64,000 bases of DNA from Nitrosomonas sp. (GTDB lineage: Bacteria; Pseudomonadota; Gammaproteobacteria; Burkholderiales; Nitrosomonadaceae). The translations under genes were made by a program, and so were the position numbers. The stretch spans positions 186,001 to 250,000 of the forward strand of contig JAMWZY010000001.1 of NCBI GenBank assembly GCA_024281825.1, in the 5' to 3' direction. A model generated the notes under the pieces. The model worked only from the letters and a program-made list of their open reading frames with translations, did no database searches and had not been told where the DNA came from. Shown in pieces: positions 34,908 to 43,922 of this stretch. Numbering within the stretch: the stretch's first letter is position 1; each line of letters opens with the position of its first letter.

Positions 34908-35165
34908 TTAACAAGTGTATTGTCTGCAGTAATCAGCCATGGATGATTTTTCTTTTGTATCGCTATCTTGTGCAGGTTGGGTGGCGCTATTTTCAGAAGA
35001 TGTACTAGACTGCGTCGATTGTGATTGTGGATTGTTTTGGGTTGAAGAGGATTGCGTTTTTTTCTGGGCATCAATTAATGGCCTTGAATCATTTCCGCCC
35101 GAGTCCGCAAAACATGAAACTATGGTTAAACTGAGTGCAATCGATACGATCGTTTTTATTAACAT
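34908..35165 (-). CDS. small Ser/Gln-rich predicted lipoprotein
   Basis: 85 residues. Hydrophobic start with a lipobox-like IVSC (Cys18), then a low-complexity Ser/Thr/Gln/Asn tail (about residues 38-65) ending MADYCRQYTC with two Cys. Disordered linker-type surface peptide; no family recognised. It lies just upstream of the carbonic anhydrase gene, probably in one transcript. AGGAAAA precedes the start. Confidence 0.6.
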   Translation of the reverse strand: MLIKTIVSIALSLTIVSCFADSGGNDSRPLIDAQKKTQSSSTQNNPQSQSTQSSTSSENSATQPAQDSDTKEKSSMADYCRQYTC

Positions 35166-35377
35166 GATATTTTCCTCACATATAAGAAAGAAGCCTTACA
35201 CACATTTTATTTAATGTGAATTACAAAATAGCATGGTAAATGTTAATAAAATGTGGATAAAAATCATTAGGATAAGAATGGTTATAGATATCACATTTGC
35301 GAGAACATAGTGATATTTCAGGGATAAAATGCTAATAACGAAGGCTACAGGTTTGATGTAAATCTAAAAAATTTTTA

Positions 35378-37231
35378 CTATTCCTCCATTTCAACTTCCA
35401 AAGCTAACCAACTTTCTTCCAGCTCGATCACTTTCTTTTCAAGCGTTGCATGCATTTCGCTCAGTTTTTCGATTTCGGTACGAGAAGGATTTGCATAGAC
35501 GTTGGGATCGGATAGACGTCGGTTAACATCAGCCAGCTCCTTTTGCGCCTTATCCAAGGCGACCTCTAATTTTGCTTGTTTTTGTAGCAACCCTTTTTTA
35601 TTAGGTTTGTTAGCCGGACGTTGCGCAGATTGTGTTTTTTGTTGTGAAGGTTTCTCGGTTCGCTTGCTTTGATAAGCATCTACCCAAGCTTTGTAGTCTT
35701 CTAAGCCGCCATTAAAAGGTTGTACCGCTTTATCAGCGATTAACCATAATTCATCGGCAATTGCGCGTATTAAGCTGCGATCATGTGACACCAGTAATAC
35801 CGCACCTGTGTATTGCTCCAGCGCCAGCGTCAATGCGTCGCGCATATCCAAATCCAAGTGATTGGTTGGTTCATCCAATAACAATAAATGGGGTTTCTGC
35901 CACGCCAATAATGCAAGCGCTAAACGACTCTTTTCACCGCCTGAGAAAGTGCCAACAGGTCGATTTTCATGCTCGCTACCCAAGCCGAATCTACCTAAAA
36001 AAGTTCGTAAATTACGCTCGGTTTGCGTCGGTGCAAGTTTTTGAAGGTGCTGTAATGGTGTTGCTTGACTATCAAGATACTCTAATTGGTGTTGTGCAAA
36101 ATAACCGATATCGAGATTGGCTGAGCGTTCGATAACACCACGCGTAGGTTGAATTTCTCCCACGAGTAGTTTGATGAAGGTTGACTTTCCTGACCCGTTC
36201 GGCCCTAACAAGGCAATTCGAGTTCCGGATTGTAATATCAACTGTACATGCTCGAATAGCGTATGGTTACCATAATCAAAGCTTAAATCGTTGATACGCA
36301 TTAAGACTTCAGGGCCTTGTTCGGGTGCGTCAATGCGCAGTTCAAAATGACCCTCTTCAACATGCAGCGGAGCCAGTCGCGTTAATCGTTCCAGTGCTTT
36401 GATTCGACTTTGCGCTTGCCTTGCTTTGGTTGCTTTGGCCCGAAAACGTCGTACAAAGTCTTCCATGTGTGCAATGTGCTTTTGCTGCTGCTCATAAGCC
36501 TGTGTATGTTGCATCAAACGTTCTGCGCGAGCTTGCTCAAAATCATCATAATTGCCTTGATAGGTATCGATTTTATGGTTGTTGATATAAGCAATCCGGT
36601 TGATGCAAGCATTTAAGAATTCACGATCATGAGATACCACGATGATGCTGCCAGGATAATTTAATAAATAATTTTCCAGCCAAACAATGGCTTCCAGATC
36701 GAGATGATTGGTTGGTTCATCTAACAACAATAGGTCAGCGCGATGCATTAAAGCGCGCGCCAAATTTAATCGCATACGCCAACCCCCGGAAAATTGGTTG
36801 ACGAATTTTTGCAAAGCATCATTAGAAAAGCCGAGGCCATTCAATAGTTGCGCCGCGCGCGCTTGGGCTGTATAGCCACCAATGATTTCAAAGCGCTGTT
36901 GTGCCTCAAACCAAGCATCATCGTGATGTGGCTGTGAAAGTATTTTCTCGAGTTGGCGCAATTCCATATCGCCATCGAGTACAAACTCAATCACGGATAA
37001 ATTCGAATTGATAATTTCTTGTTCTACAAAAGCGATGGTTTTCCCAGGTTGGAGCATAACTTCTCCGTTATCCGGTTGTTTCACGCCACGTATTAATTGG
37101 AATAGCGTTGACTTGCCGCAACCATTTTTCCCTACTAGGCCGATTCGTTGGTTGGGGAAAACCTGTAAATCACATTTTTCCAGCAGGGAATTACCATTTT
37201 GCAGGTAAGTTAAAGATTGAATAGTGAGCAT
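35378..37231 (-). CDS. ABC-F family ATPase, YheS-like
   Basis: 617 residues from ATG 37231, preferred over 37300 because the family starts directly with MLTIQSLTYL. Two ABC domains: Walker A GLVGKNGCGKST and GPNGSGKST, signatures FSGGWRMR and FSGGEKSR, both with LLLDEPTNHLDL. A linker and a C-terminal coiled coil (about 540-617, KQAKLEVALDKAQKELADVN) follow. There are no membrane segments; these proteins act on ribosomes as translation factors. Confidence 0.93.
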   Translation of the reverse strand: MLTIQSLTYLQNGNSLLEKCDLQVFPNQRIGLVGKNGCGKSTLFQLIRGVKQPDNGEVMLQPGKTIAFVEQEIINSNLSVIEFVLDGDMELRQLEKILSQPHHDDAWFEAQQRFEIIGGYTAQARAAQLLNGLGFSNDALQKFVNQFSGGWRMRLNLARALMHRADLLLLDEPTNHLDLEAIVWLENYLLNYPGSIIVVSHDREFLNACINRIAYINNHKIDTYQGNYDDFEQARAERLMQHTQAYEQQQKHIAHMEDFVRRFRAKATKARQAQSRIKALERLTRLAPLHVEEGHFELRIDAPEQGPEVLMRINDLSFDYGNHTLFEHVQLILQSGTRIALLGPNGSGKSTFIKLLVGEIQPTRGVIERSANLDIGYFAQHQLEYLDSQATPLQHLQKLAPTQTERNLRTFLGRFGLGSEHENRPVGTFSGGEKSRLALALLAWQKPHLLLLDEPTNHLDLDMRDALTLALEQYTGAVLLVSHDRSLIRAIADELWLIADKAVQPFNGGLEDYKAWVDAYQSKRTEKPSQQKTQSAQRPANKPNKKGLLQKQAKLEVALDKAQKELADVNRRLSDPNVYANPSRTEIEKLSEMHATLEKKVIELEESWLALEVEMEE

Positions 37232-37376
37232 CGAGATATGTGATAAAACGAATATAAAGAGCGGCCGATAGGCTATTTGCTTGATCCAACGATTGAGCAA
37301 AACCTATCGATCAATAGAAAACTGCTCAGTGTTTATAGTTGAATAGTTTCAATTCAATGGGATACGTGATACGGCA

Positions 37377-38078
37377 TTATTTTAGATGAGTAATCCATTT
37401 CAAATACAAACGTTCAGCAATCGCATTGAGATCTTCAATGCGCTGAGGCAGGTTTTTTTCGATTTCACTGATTGATTGTACCGCGGGTCCTTCTAAGGCT
37501 GCCAATTCCTCTGCAGCGACACTGCACCAATCGCGTACCATGCGTGCGGTCATCTCAACATGACATTGCATCCCTAGATGCATATTCATTACAAAAGCTT
37601 GGTTTTCGCAATAGGGGCTGGATAAAATATTGGTTGCGCCGGGTGGTAAGCTAAAAGTTTCGCCATGCCAATGAAACGTTTGAAAATGCGTTAGATCACC
37701 AAACCAGGACGATGCTACCGGATTCTCAGGAACACTTACTTCGCCCCATCCCATTTCCTTGAATGGATTGACGCTGACCACACCACCTAATGCTTTGGCC
37801 ATTAGTTGTCCGCCTAAACAATGCCCTAGCACCGGCATATCGATGTCGACCGCTTGGCGAATCAACGCAAGTGATGAATCAATCCAAGGCAAATCATCGT
37901 TTACACTCATTGGCCCGCCCATAAAAACTAACCCACTGAATGCTTGAATATCTCTGGGTACACCTTCATCTGCATCAATTTTAATCAATTGCCAGGGAAT
38001 ATGATTATTATCGAGAAATGTGGCAAAATAGCCTGGCCCTTCGATGGGTAAATGTCTAAAAATTGCAACGGGCTTCAT
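37377..38078 (-). CDS. class I glutamine amidotransferase-like protein
   Basis: 233 residues from ATG 38078, supported by AGGAA 6 nt upstream; an ATG at 38093 is the alternative. Nucleophile elbow GHCLGGQ with the catalytic Cys, FHWHGETF with the catalytic His, and GLVFMGGPMSVND, as in stand-alone GMP-synthase-like GATase proteins. The acceptor reaction is unknown. Confidence 0.88.
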   Translation of the reverse strand: MKPVAIFRHLPIEGPGYFATFLDNNHIPWQLIKIDADEGVPRDIQAFSGLVFMGGPMSVNDDLPWIDSSLALIRQAVDIDMPVLGHCLGGQLMAKALGGVVSVNPFKEMGWGEVSVPENPVASSWFGDLTHFQTFHWHGETFSLPPGATNILSSPYCENQAFVMNMHLGMQCHVEMTARMVRDWCSVAAEELAALEGPAVQSISEIEKNLPQRIEDLNAIAERLYLKWITHLK

Positions 38079-38227
38079 AGATGTTCCTGCCATTATTTGA
38101 ATATCCTAGCAACGAATTTTAACCGTTTTTGGCACTCCTTATGTGCCAAAAACTAAGCAAAGTTTTTATTATCTGTGATCTATATTCATTACCTGAAACC
38201 AAAAGCCTTGCTTCTTATCCATACGAA

Positions 38228-39637
38228 ATGGATTGCATTATGTCAATGAAGCCACTGAGTTTTTCCGATGTGGTACGTATTGAACAATTGCGTAACATTG
38301 AAGCAATGCAAAAAGAGCGCTTATCCTATGACAGTATCAAGGATATGCCTGCGTACCCTTCGCGAGAATTTCACTATGTGGATTTTGTGCACCGTCTTCA
38401 TGATCGCGCAAATTTCCTTGTTCGCGAAAACAAATTACAAGACACCTTGCAACATCCGCATCAGCATTTTGTGTATGCACAAAGAGTTTGCTTGTTTCTA
38501 GCCTTGTTGCTGGGAGGATTGGCTGCAAGTCAGGCGGTCAGTGAGTCTTCCACATTAAACATCTATTGGCTGCTTGCCGTTCTGCTCGGTTTTAATTTCA
38601 TCTCCCTGGTGCTATGGTCAATAGGCATTTTGATGAAGATACCAGGACTCAGTAGTGGCATTGTTGCCCAATTAGTGAGCTGGTTACCCTTCCGACAGCA
38701 CAAGGAATTGACGATTTCTTCGCTCGCATCGCGTGCTTGGTGGGAGAGATACTTGACGGGCCGCATCGGGAAATGGCGCATTAGCGTGCTAACGCACAAA
38801 TTCTGGTTGGTATATCTTGCTTCCGGTTTGGCGTTATTAATTTTAATGATGCTTGCCAAACAGTATAATTTCACTTGGGGAACGACATTATTACCGGACA
38901 GTAGCCTACCTCAAATAACACGTTTGCTAGGTGCTCCGTTAGAAGCGATTGGATTGCCTGTGCCACAAGATGAACAAATCATTGTTAGCCGTATTGGCAT
39001 CGAAGGCCAAGATACCGAAACACGAACAGCCTGGGCTAGTTTTCTGATGGGAGTGTTGTTGTTGTATGGCATTGTTCCGCGCATGCTGGTGCTTGGCCTA
39101 TCACTGTTGATGCAGCACTGGTATCAGAGTCGTTTTAAACTCGATCTTTATTTGCCCTATTACATTACGTTGCGTCAACAACTGATGGGATCGCAAATGG
39201 AGACAGCGGTGATTGATGCTGACCCTTTTGCTAAACAATCTCGCACTCAACAAACAAGCGATGTGAGGCGCCCTATTCAAAAATCTACTTTGCCGCTCAA
39301 TGCCATTGCATTGGGTATTGAATTAGATGCTTCTGTGCTTTGGCCTAATGGAATCAGTTGCCGCATTAATATTATTGATCAGAATTCACAGGATCAAGCG
39401 CTCTTGACCATCCGAAAACTAAAAGAACCATTGTTGTTAGGTGTTGCTGCACACCGACTACCGGATCGAGGTGTACAACGTTTGATCAAAGAATTAGTGG
39501 ATAATGCGGCGCAAAAACCTTGGCTGATTTTGTTGAAGCAAAACGCCTCAATACCTATTGCCAGTACACGTGAACTGGCTTGGTTTCGGCTCGCTGAAGC
39601 TTGCGGTATTCCTGCGGATCAGGTAATCAGTAGGTAG
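38228..39637 (+). CDS. DUF2868 membrane protein
   Basis: 469 residues from ATG 38228; ATGs at 38240 and 38246 are also possible and no clear RBS decides. Four hydrophobic segments (about 85-105, 115-140, 195-220 and 270-300) flank soluble parts; the DUF2868 pattern WW(E)RYLTGRIGKWRISVLTHKFWLVYL is evident. It is always paired with a DUF3482 GTPase, here starting 5 bp after its stop. Role unknown; probably an envelope-stress or membrane-trafficking partner. Confidence 0.8.
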   Translation: MDCIMSMKPLSFSDVVRIEQLRNIEAMQKERLSYDSIKDMPAYPSREFHYVDFVHRLHDRANFLVRENKLQDTLQHPHQHFVYAQRVCLFLALLLGGLAASQAVSESSTLNIYWLLAVLLGFNFISLVLWSIGILMKIPGLSSGIVAQLVSWLPFRQHKELTISSLASRAWWERYLTGRIGKWRISVLTHKFWLVYLASGLALLILMMLAKQYNFTWGTTLLPDSSLPQITRLLGAPLEAIGLPVPQDEQIIVSRIGIEGQDTETRTAWASFLMGVLLLYGIVPRMLVLGLSLLMQHWYQSRFKLDLYLPYYITLRQQLMGSQMETAVIDADPFAKQSRTQQTSDVRRPIQKSTLPLNAIALGIELDASVLWPNGISCRINIIDQNSQDQALLTIRKLKEPLLLGVAAHRLPDRGVQRLIKELVDNAAQKPWLILLKQNASIPIASTRELAWFRLAEACGIPADQVISR

Positions 39638-39642
39638 ATGCT

Positions 39643-41058
39643 ATGGTAGCTTTAGCTCCGAATTCTCAAGATTCACTTTCACTCTTGAATGTGGTTGTGG
39701 TTGGACACACCAATACCGGTAAAACTTCCTTAATTCGTACGATGCTGCGTAGTACGCAATTCGGAGCGGTCGAAGATGCTGCTGGAACGACGCGGCATGT
39801 TGAGCAAGCCATGCTCTCTGCTCATAATCAACCGATTTTAAATGTGTATGATACTCCTGGTTTGGAAGATTCCAGGGCATTGTATTCCCACATTAAGTAT
39901 CTGCAAGCCAAATCAAAATCAACGCTTCCAGTTCAAATACTGAGAGATTTTGTGGCAAATATTGCTATTGATGATCCTCTAGAACAAGAAGCCAAAGTAA
40001 TACGCCAAGTATTACGCAGCGATATTCTGCTTTATATTATTGATGTGCGGGAACCGTTTCTCGAGAAATATCGTTTAGAACTCGAAATTCTGACACAGGC
40101 TGCACGACCGATCATTCCAATTTTTAACTTTACAGCTGAAAATCCGCAAGCACTTGCTACATGGCGAGAACACCTGGCTGCTTATAATATACATGCAACG
40201 CTTGAGTTTGATACCGTCGCTTATTCGTTTGCGGCAGAAAAGCGCTTGTATCAGAAAATTCAAACACTAGTGGATACGCATTACATGCCACTGCAAAAAC
40301 TGATCGATTATCGCGCGCAACTATGGAAACAACTTTGCTTATCTGGCGCCAAACGAGTGACTGAATTAATCGTCAGCGTTGCTTGTCATCGCGAGATTAA
40401 AACCGATCAAAGTAAGCTACGTTCCGATTTTCTAACAGAAGATCACTTTCATAATTTTGTCCGGAAAGCGGAACAACAATGTTTGCATGATTTGTTGACC
40501 ATTTTTAATTTTTCGGAAAAAGACGTCGAGATTCAAAAAATTCCTGTCAGCAATGGCCACTGGGAATTGGATATTTTTGCGCCTGGCATTCTTAAAGCTT
40601 ATGGATTGGATGTCGGTAGCGCCGCTGCCAAAGGTGCGGCAGCTGGAGCGGGCATTGATCTGATGGTGGGTGGCTTGAGTTTGGGGGCGGCCACTGCGCT
40701 TGGTGCCATTGCGGGAGCGGGTTGGTCAACTTTCAAACGCTACGGTGATGAGATCAAAGCCACAATGACTGGTACTAAATGGCAGTGCGCCGATGAAGCC
40801 ACGCTGCAAGTTTTATTTCTACGCCAAAAATATTTATTGCAAAAACTGATGCAGCGCGGCCATGCAGCGCATGCAACCGTGCAGATCGACAAAGCTGACA
40901 ACGAAAAATTACCAGAGCACTGGCCCCAATTGATCAGCGCGCTGCGCCAAAATCCAGCATGGGAAATGCCCACGGTTATGCGCAATAATAACCAGCAATA
41001 CCAACACATAGAGCATCAATTTTTAGCAGCCTTGCTTGATCAGCAAGACACTAATTGA
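39643..41058 (+). CDS. DUF3482 GTPase
   Basis: 471 residues. N-terminal Era/EngA-like GTPase: P-loop GHTNTGKTSL (G1), TTRH (G2), DTPGLED (G3) and a weak G4 region (IPIFNFTAE). The rest is the DUF3482 domain, with a Gly/Ala-rich membrane-insertion-like segment (GSAAAKGAAAGAGIDLMVGG then LGAATALGAIAGAG) around residues 325-365. Translationally coupled with the DUF2868 gene upstream. Confidence 0.88.
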   Translation: MVALAPNSQDSLSLLNVVVVGHTNTGKTSLIRTMLRSTQFGAVEDAAGTTRHVEQAMLSAHNQPILNVYDTPGLEDSRALYSHIKYLQAKSKSTLPVQILRDFVANIAIDDPLEQEAKVIRQVLRSDILLYIIDVREPFLEKYRLELEILTQAARPIIPIFNFTAENPQALATWREHLAAYNIHATLEFDTVAYSFAAEKRLYQKIQTLVDTHYMPLQKLIDYRAQLWKQLCLSGAKRVTELIVSVACHREIKTDQSKLRSDFLTEDHFHNFVRKAEQQCLHDLLTIFNFSEKDVEIQKIPVSNGHWELDIFAPGILKAYGLDVGSAAAKGAAAGAGIDLMVGGLSLGAATALGAIAGAGWSTFKRYGDEIKATMTGTKWQCADEATLQVLFLRQKYLLQKLMQRGHAAHATVQIDKADNEKLPEHWPQLISALRQNPAWEMPTVMRNNNQQYQHIEHQFLAALLDQQDTN

Positions 41059-41149
41059 AATTACTAGAACTTTGTCGTGTGTGGGCTATCTCAATAACGA
41101 AGCTGAACCTACAACCGTTCAAGTAGCTTGGATTTAATGCTCTGATCAT

Positions 41150-41408
41150 AAGCTTTATGATCCTCTCATCATGGCATTCCAAAAGACAGAAAATGGCTTT
41201 TATCAACAATGGTCTTTTGCTTCTTGATTTCAGGCAACACCAATGTATGTAATTTTTGGAGGTTATGCCAAGGTACAACAGGGAATACATGAAGGTTACT
41301 ATGGTAATTAATTTTTCCTAAAACCAAATCACAAAAAAACTTGAGTTTGAAATCACTGGCGGTGAGATTTTTGCTGATCTGTGCAATAGATAAAAAATGC
41401 GATTTCAT
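41150..41408 (-). pseudogene. fatty-acid desaturase-like C-terminal remnant
   Basis: A short frame reads FCDLVLGKINYHSNLHVFPVVPWHNLQKLHTL, which resembles the third His-box region of membrane desaturases (NxxYHxxHHxxPxVPxxxLxxLH). There is no N-terminal part, no first or second His box, and the HH pair reads NLH, so it is a decayed fragment. A full-length desaturase gene is present at 51850. The C-terminal 100 bp (41051-41150) has lost frame. Confidence 0.5.
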
Positions 41409-41447
41409 TAGAGCATATCTATTTGATACATAATAGAATTATTTACA

Positions 41448-42773
41448 ATGATGACATCACATATCAAATGCAGATTGAATATGAAGAGCACGATAAAGCT
41501 CTGTGGTTTTGTAATGCTGACAAATATAAGCATTGCTTCATGCCATGCATTCAATTTTGCCTATAAGGGCGGTCCTAGAATTAAGAGCGATGATGGTAAT
41601 TTTGAGATAGAGCTAAATGGTCGCGGACACTTCGATGCACATTCATTGTATCCAGATGATGCAAATCCAAATTATCCTGCATTTGGTAGTCAGGTTTTGA
41701 GTGGCAACGATCGAGACGGGTTCAACTGGCGCAGAACTTATGCCACGCTAACCGGAAAAATCTATGGGGTTAATTTCAAATTTGAGAATGACTTTGCCAT
41801 CAATGCAACCAGCGCCTTTCCACATAGTCTTCGTGAAGCCTGGGTATCTAAAAACCTTGGTCCAGGTCAGCTTACGCTCGGTCAATTTAAACCCTATCGA
41901 GGTTTGGAAGAACTCACCAGTTCCAATGAAATTACATTCATGGAACGTCCATCGACTTCTTCCACCGGAATATATAGCGGAAGGCAGTTTCTAACCGGCA
42001 TCGGCTACCGGTCAATGATCAGGGATAATTTAGGTGTAGGGATTGATGTAATGAGTCTCTCTCACTTTGGTTTGCCGTTTGAAGGTATCACCTATGGCGG
42101 GCGTGCTGTTTGGTTGCCTATCCATAAAGAAAATAGTACTCTGCACCTTGGGTTCTCTGTCAGCAGAGATACAAGCAATAAAAATTCCTTAGCAACTGAA
42201 ATCGTGGATATTTATGGGGGGCGTCGGGGTATTAGTCAATCCTTAGGGGTCGCAGGGGCAAGCTTTGGTGCACCTAATAGCAATAGCCAATCGACCTTTT
42301 CTGCAGAAGCCGCATACTCGATCGGGGCACTGACGCTACAAGGAGAATACGCAATATCAACGTTGGATAACACGCATCGAATCGGTGGGGATATAAAAAA
42401 TTCCACAATTCATGCTTTCTATGTACAGGCAAGTTGGTTTGTAACTGGTGAGAATGCAGTTTATAGAAAAGATCGCGGCGCCTTTGGCAAACCGCAACCT
42501 AATGGTAAATGGGGTGCGTTGGAAATTGCAGGGCGCTATGATTTGGCTGAAAACTTTAATCAAAGCCTCACGGCAGATCCGTGCAGTACTGGCACTTCAA
42601 AATGCCAGGTTCAGGTAATCACACTGGGAGTCAATTGGTACGCTTACCAAGGTGTGCGCTTTATGCTGAACTATTACCTTACTGAAGCCATGATCGGCAA
42701 TACAGGTTTAGGCACATTAATTCGAGACGATAATTTGCATGTTCTTTCTTTTCGCACCCAAATAAGCTTCTAA
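41448..42773 (+). CDS. OprP/OprO-type outer-membrane porin
   Basis: 441 residues. Signal peptide (to about CHA/FNFAY; a start at 41481 would also work). The mature protein has the phosphate/polyphosphate-selective porin layout: GRGHFDAHSL, RRTYATLTGKIYGVNFKFENDF, REAWVSKNLGPGQLTLGQFK, ELTSSNEITFMERP, SGRQFLTGIGYR, many alternating amphipathic strands and a C-terminal FRTQISF with terminal Phe. Likely a 16-strand trimeric channel for phosphate or another anion. Confidence 0.9.
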   Translation: MMTSHIKCRLNMKSTIKLCGFVMLTNISIASCHAFNFAYKGGPRIKSDDGNFEIELNGRGHFDAHSLYPDDANPNYPAFGSQVLSGNDRDGFNWRRTYATLTGKIYGVNFKFENDFAINATSAFPHSLREAWVSKNLGPGQLTLGQFKPYRGLEELTSSNEITFMERPSTSSTGIYSGRQFLTGIGYRSMIRDNLGVGIDVMSLSHFGLPFEGITYGGRAVWLPIHKENSTLHLGFSVSRDTSNKNSLATEIVDIYGGRRGISQSLGVAGASFGAPNSNSQSTFSAEAAYSIGALTLQGEYAISTLDNTHRIGGDIKNSTIHAFYVQASWFVTGENAVYRKDRGAFGKPQPNGKWGALEIAGRYDLAENFNQSLTADPCSTGTSKCQVQVITLGVNWYAYQGVRFMLNYYLTEAMIGNTGLGTLIRDDNLHVLSFRTQISF

Positions 42774-43094
42774 TAGCTGACTATTGGCACCGATTCAAGA
42801 ATGACAAAAAAGCTTGTTAATATCGACTCGATTTTGAACAGTATTCCACGTACTCTGTTTGATGATTACGCGGAAACATCGGGACTGAGATCCTTACTTA
42901 TATAAGCAGGGTCGATGAATGCTTTCCTGCGAACATTTATCAAGTCAACTTTATACTAGCATCAATAGATTTCTACCTTTTCAATGAATGGTTAATGGTT
43001 TCCCTTAGTTGAAAATCAGAGTTTCCCCAATATGCATTCCACGTTGCGATCATTAAGATAGCAACATCTGAAAAATTTTATAAGGAAATTCACC
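42774..43094. other. 321-bp intergenic region
   Basis: Between the porin and a small periplasmic-protein gene. It contains one short frame (42801-42905) described separately; otherwise nothing recognised. Confidence 0.4.
42801..42905 (+). CDS. possible short ORF or gene fragment, 34 codons
   Basis: ATG to TAA encodes a peptide starting MTKKLVNIDSILNSIPRTLF, with protein-like composition. There is no clear RBS, and it resembles the N-terminus of a longer protein cut by a stop. It might be a transposase fragment, but the family was not recognised. Confidence 0.25.
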   Translation: MTKKLVNIDSILNSIPRTLFDDYAETSGLRSLLI

Positions 43095-43487
43095 ATGAAC
43101 TCACTGAAAGTAACTGCAGTTGCTTCATTAATATTTTTTGGGATTTTTACGACCTCAGCATTTGCTGAAGTGCCAGCAGCTCCAATCAGTATCAATCCAA
43201 ACGATCATGCTACATTGGCAAATTACTATGAAGGTTTAGCAAAAGAGATCTCTGAAAAATTGGAGAACTATCAGCAAGAACTGAATGAGTATGAAGATCA
43301 TCCCTATTACTATGGTAGGCAAGGGCAGGATCTTAAATCACATTTGCAAGCTAATATCCGTGAATACAAAAAGGAATTAGCCGAAGATTTGCAGGAAGCA
43401 GAGTTGCATAGAAAAATAGCAGATGGAAATCAAGATCGGCAATTCAACAAAGCAGAAGCTGAGATAGGTGAAGCAGTAATCCGATAA
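43095..43487 (+). CDS. small periplasmic coiled-coil protein
   Basis: 130 residues. Signal peptide ending AFA/EVP. The mature part is a charged helix pair (ATLANYYEGLAKEISEKLEN, LQANIREYKKELAEDLQEAE) with a Tyr-rich turn DHPYYYGRQG. No Cys. AAGGAA lies upstream. It resembles small periplasmic helical-hairpin proteins; function unknown. Confidence 0.7.
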   Translation: MNSLKVTAVASLIFFGIFTTSAFAEVPAAPISINPNDHATLANYYEGLAKEISEKLENYQQELNEYEDHPYYYGRQGQDLKSHLQANIREYKKELAEDLQEAELHRKIADGNQDRQFNKAEAEIGEAVIR

Positions 43488-43922
43488 TCTCTGATTCTGT
43501 AGGGCGCCTGATTTTAGTAAATAGCCGCCCCTGAAATAACTCTACAAACAATTAATACTAAGTTGTCTTAACTTCTTCTTTAGTGATTTCGTATCGATCG
43601 GGAATGTAGATTGCATTCCCGGTCGATACGGTGATTAAAAAGTACTAGGAAGAAGTTTTTTCTATTTATTCATTACGATCGCTAGGTTTGCCAAGCAAGC
43701 CGTATGATTGTGGCTACCGTGGCAAGCGTGAAATCAGCGGGTATCTCTGATTACTAATCTGCACTAGGTACGATCAATCGAAGTTAAATTACTTCTAACC
43801 GTTCTTCAGGAGCGGTTGCTTATGAGACTGTGTAATTTCTCTCGGTGAACCGATCTCTTTTATCTCTCTTCTCTCTTTGTTTCTATCACCGCAGGCATGT
43901 GGTGATAGAAATCGCCGGAGTG
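43488..43922. other. 435-bp intergenic region rich in hairpins
   Basis: No gene seen. Three stems: AGGGCG/CGCCCCT near 43501-43529 right after the 43095 gene; a 16-bp stem at 43591-43629 (GTATCGATCGGGAATG with CATTCCCGGTCGATAC, one G-T pair); and an 11-bp perfect stem at 43880-43911 (TTTCTATCACC/GGTGATAGAAA) next to the ilvA stop codon, probably its terminator. Confidence 0.55.

Noticed and set aside
43673..43760. TTGCCAAGC...TGGCAAG segment considered as a possible tRNA or riboswitch
   Set aside because: Only a 6-bp outer pairing exists, with no cloverleaf and no known aptamer core.
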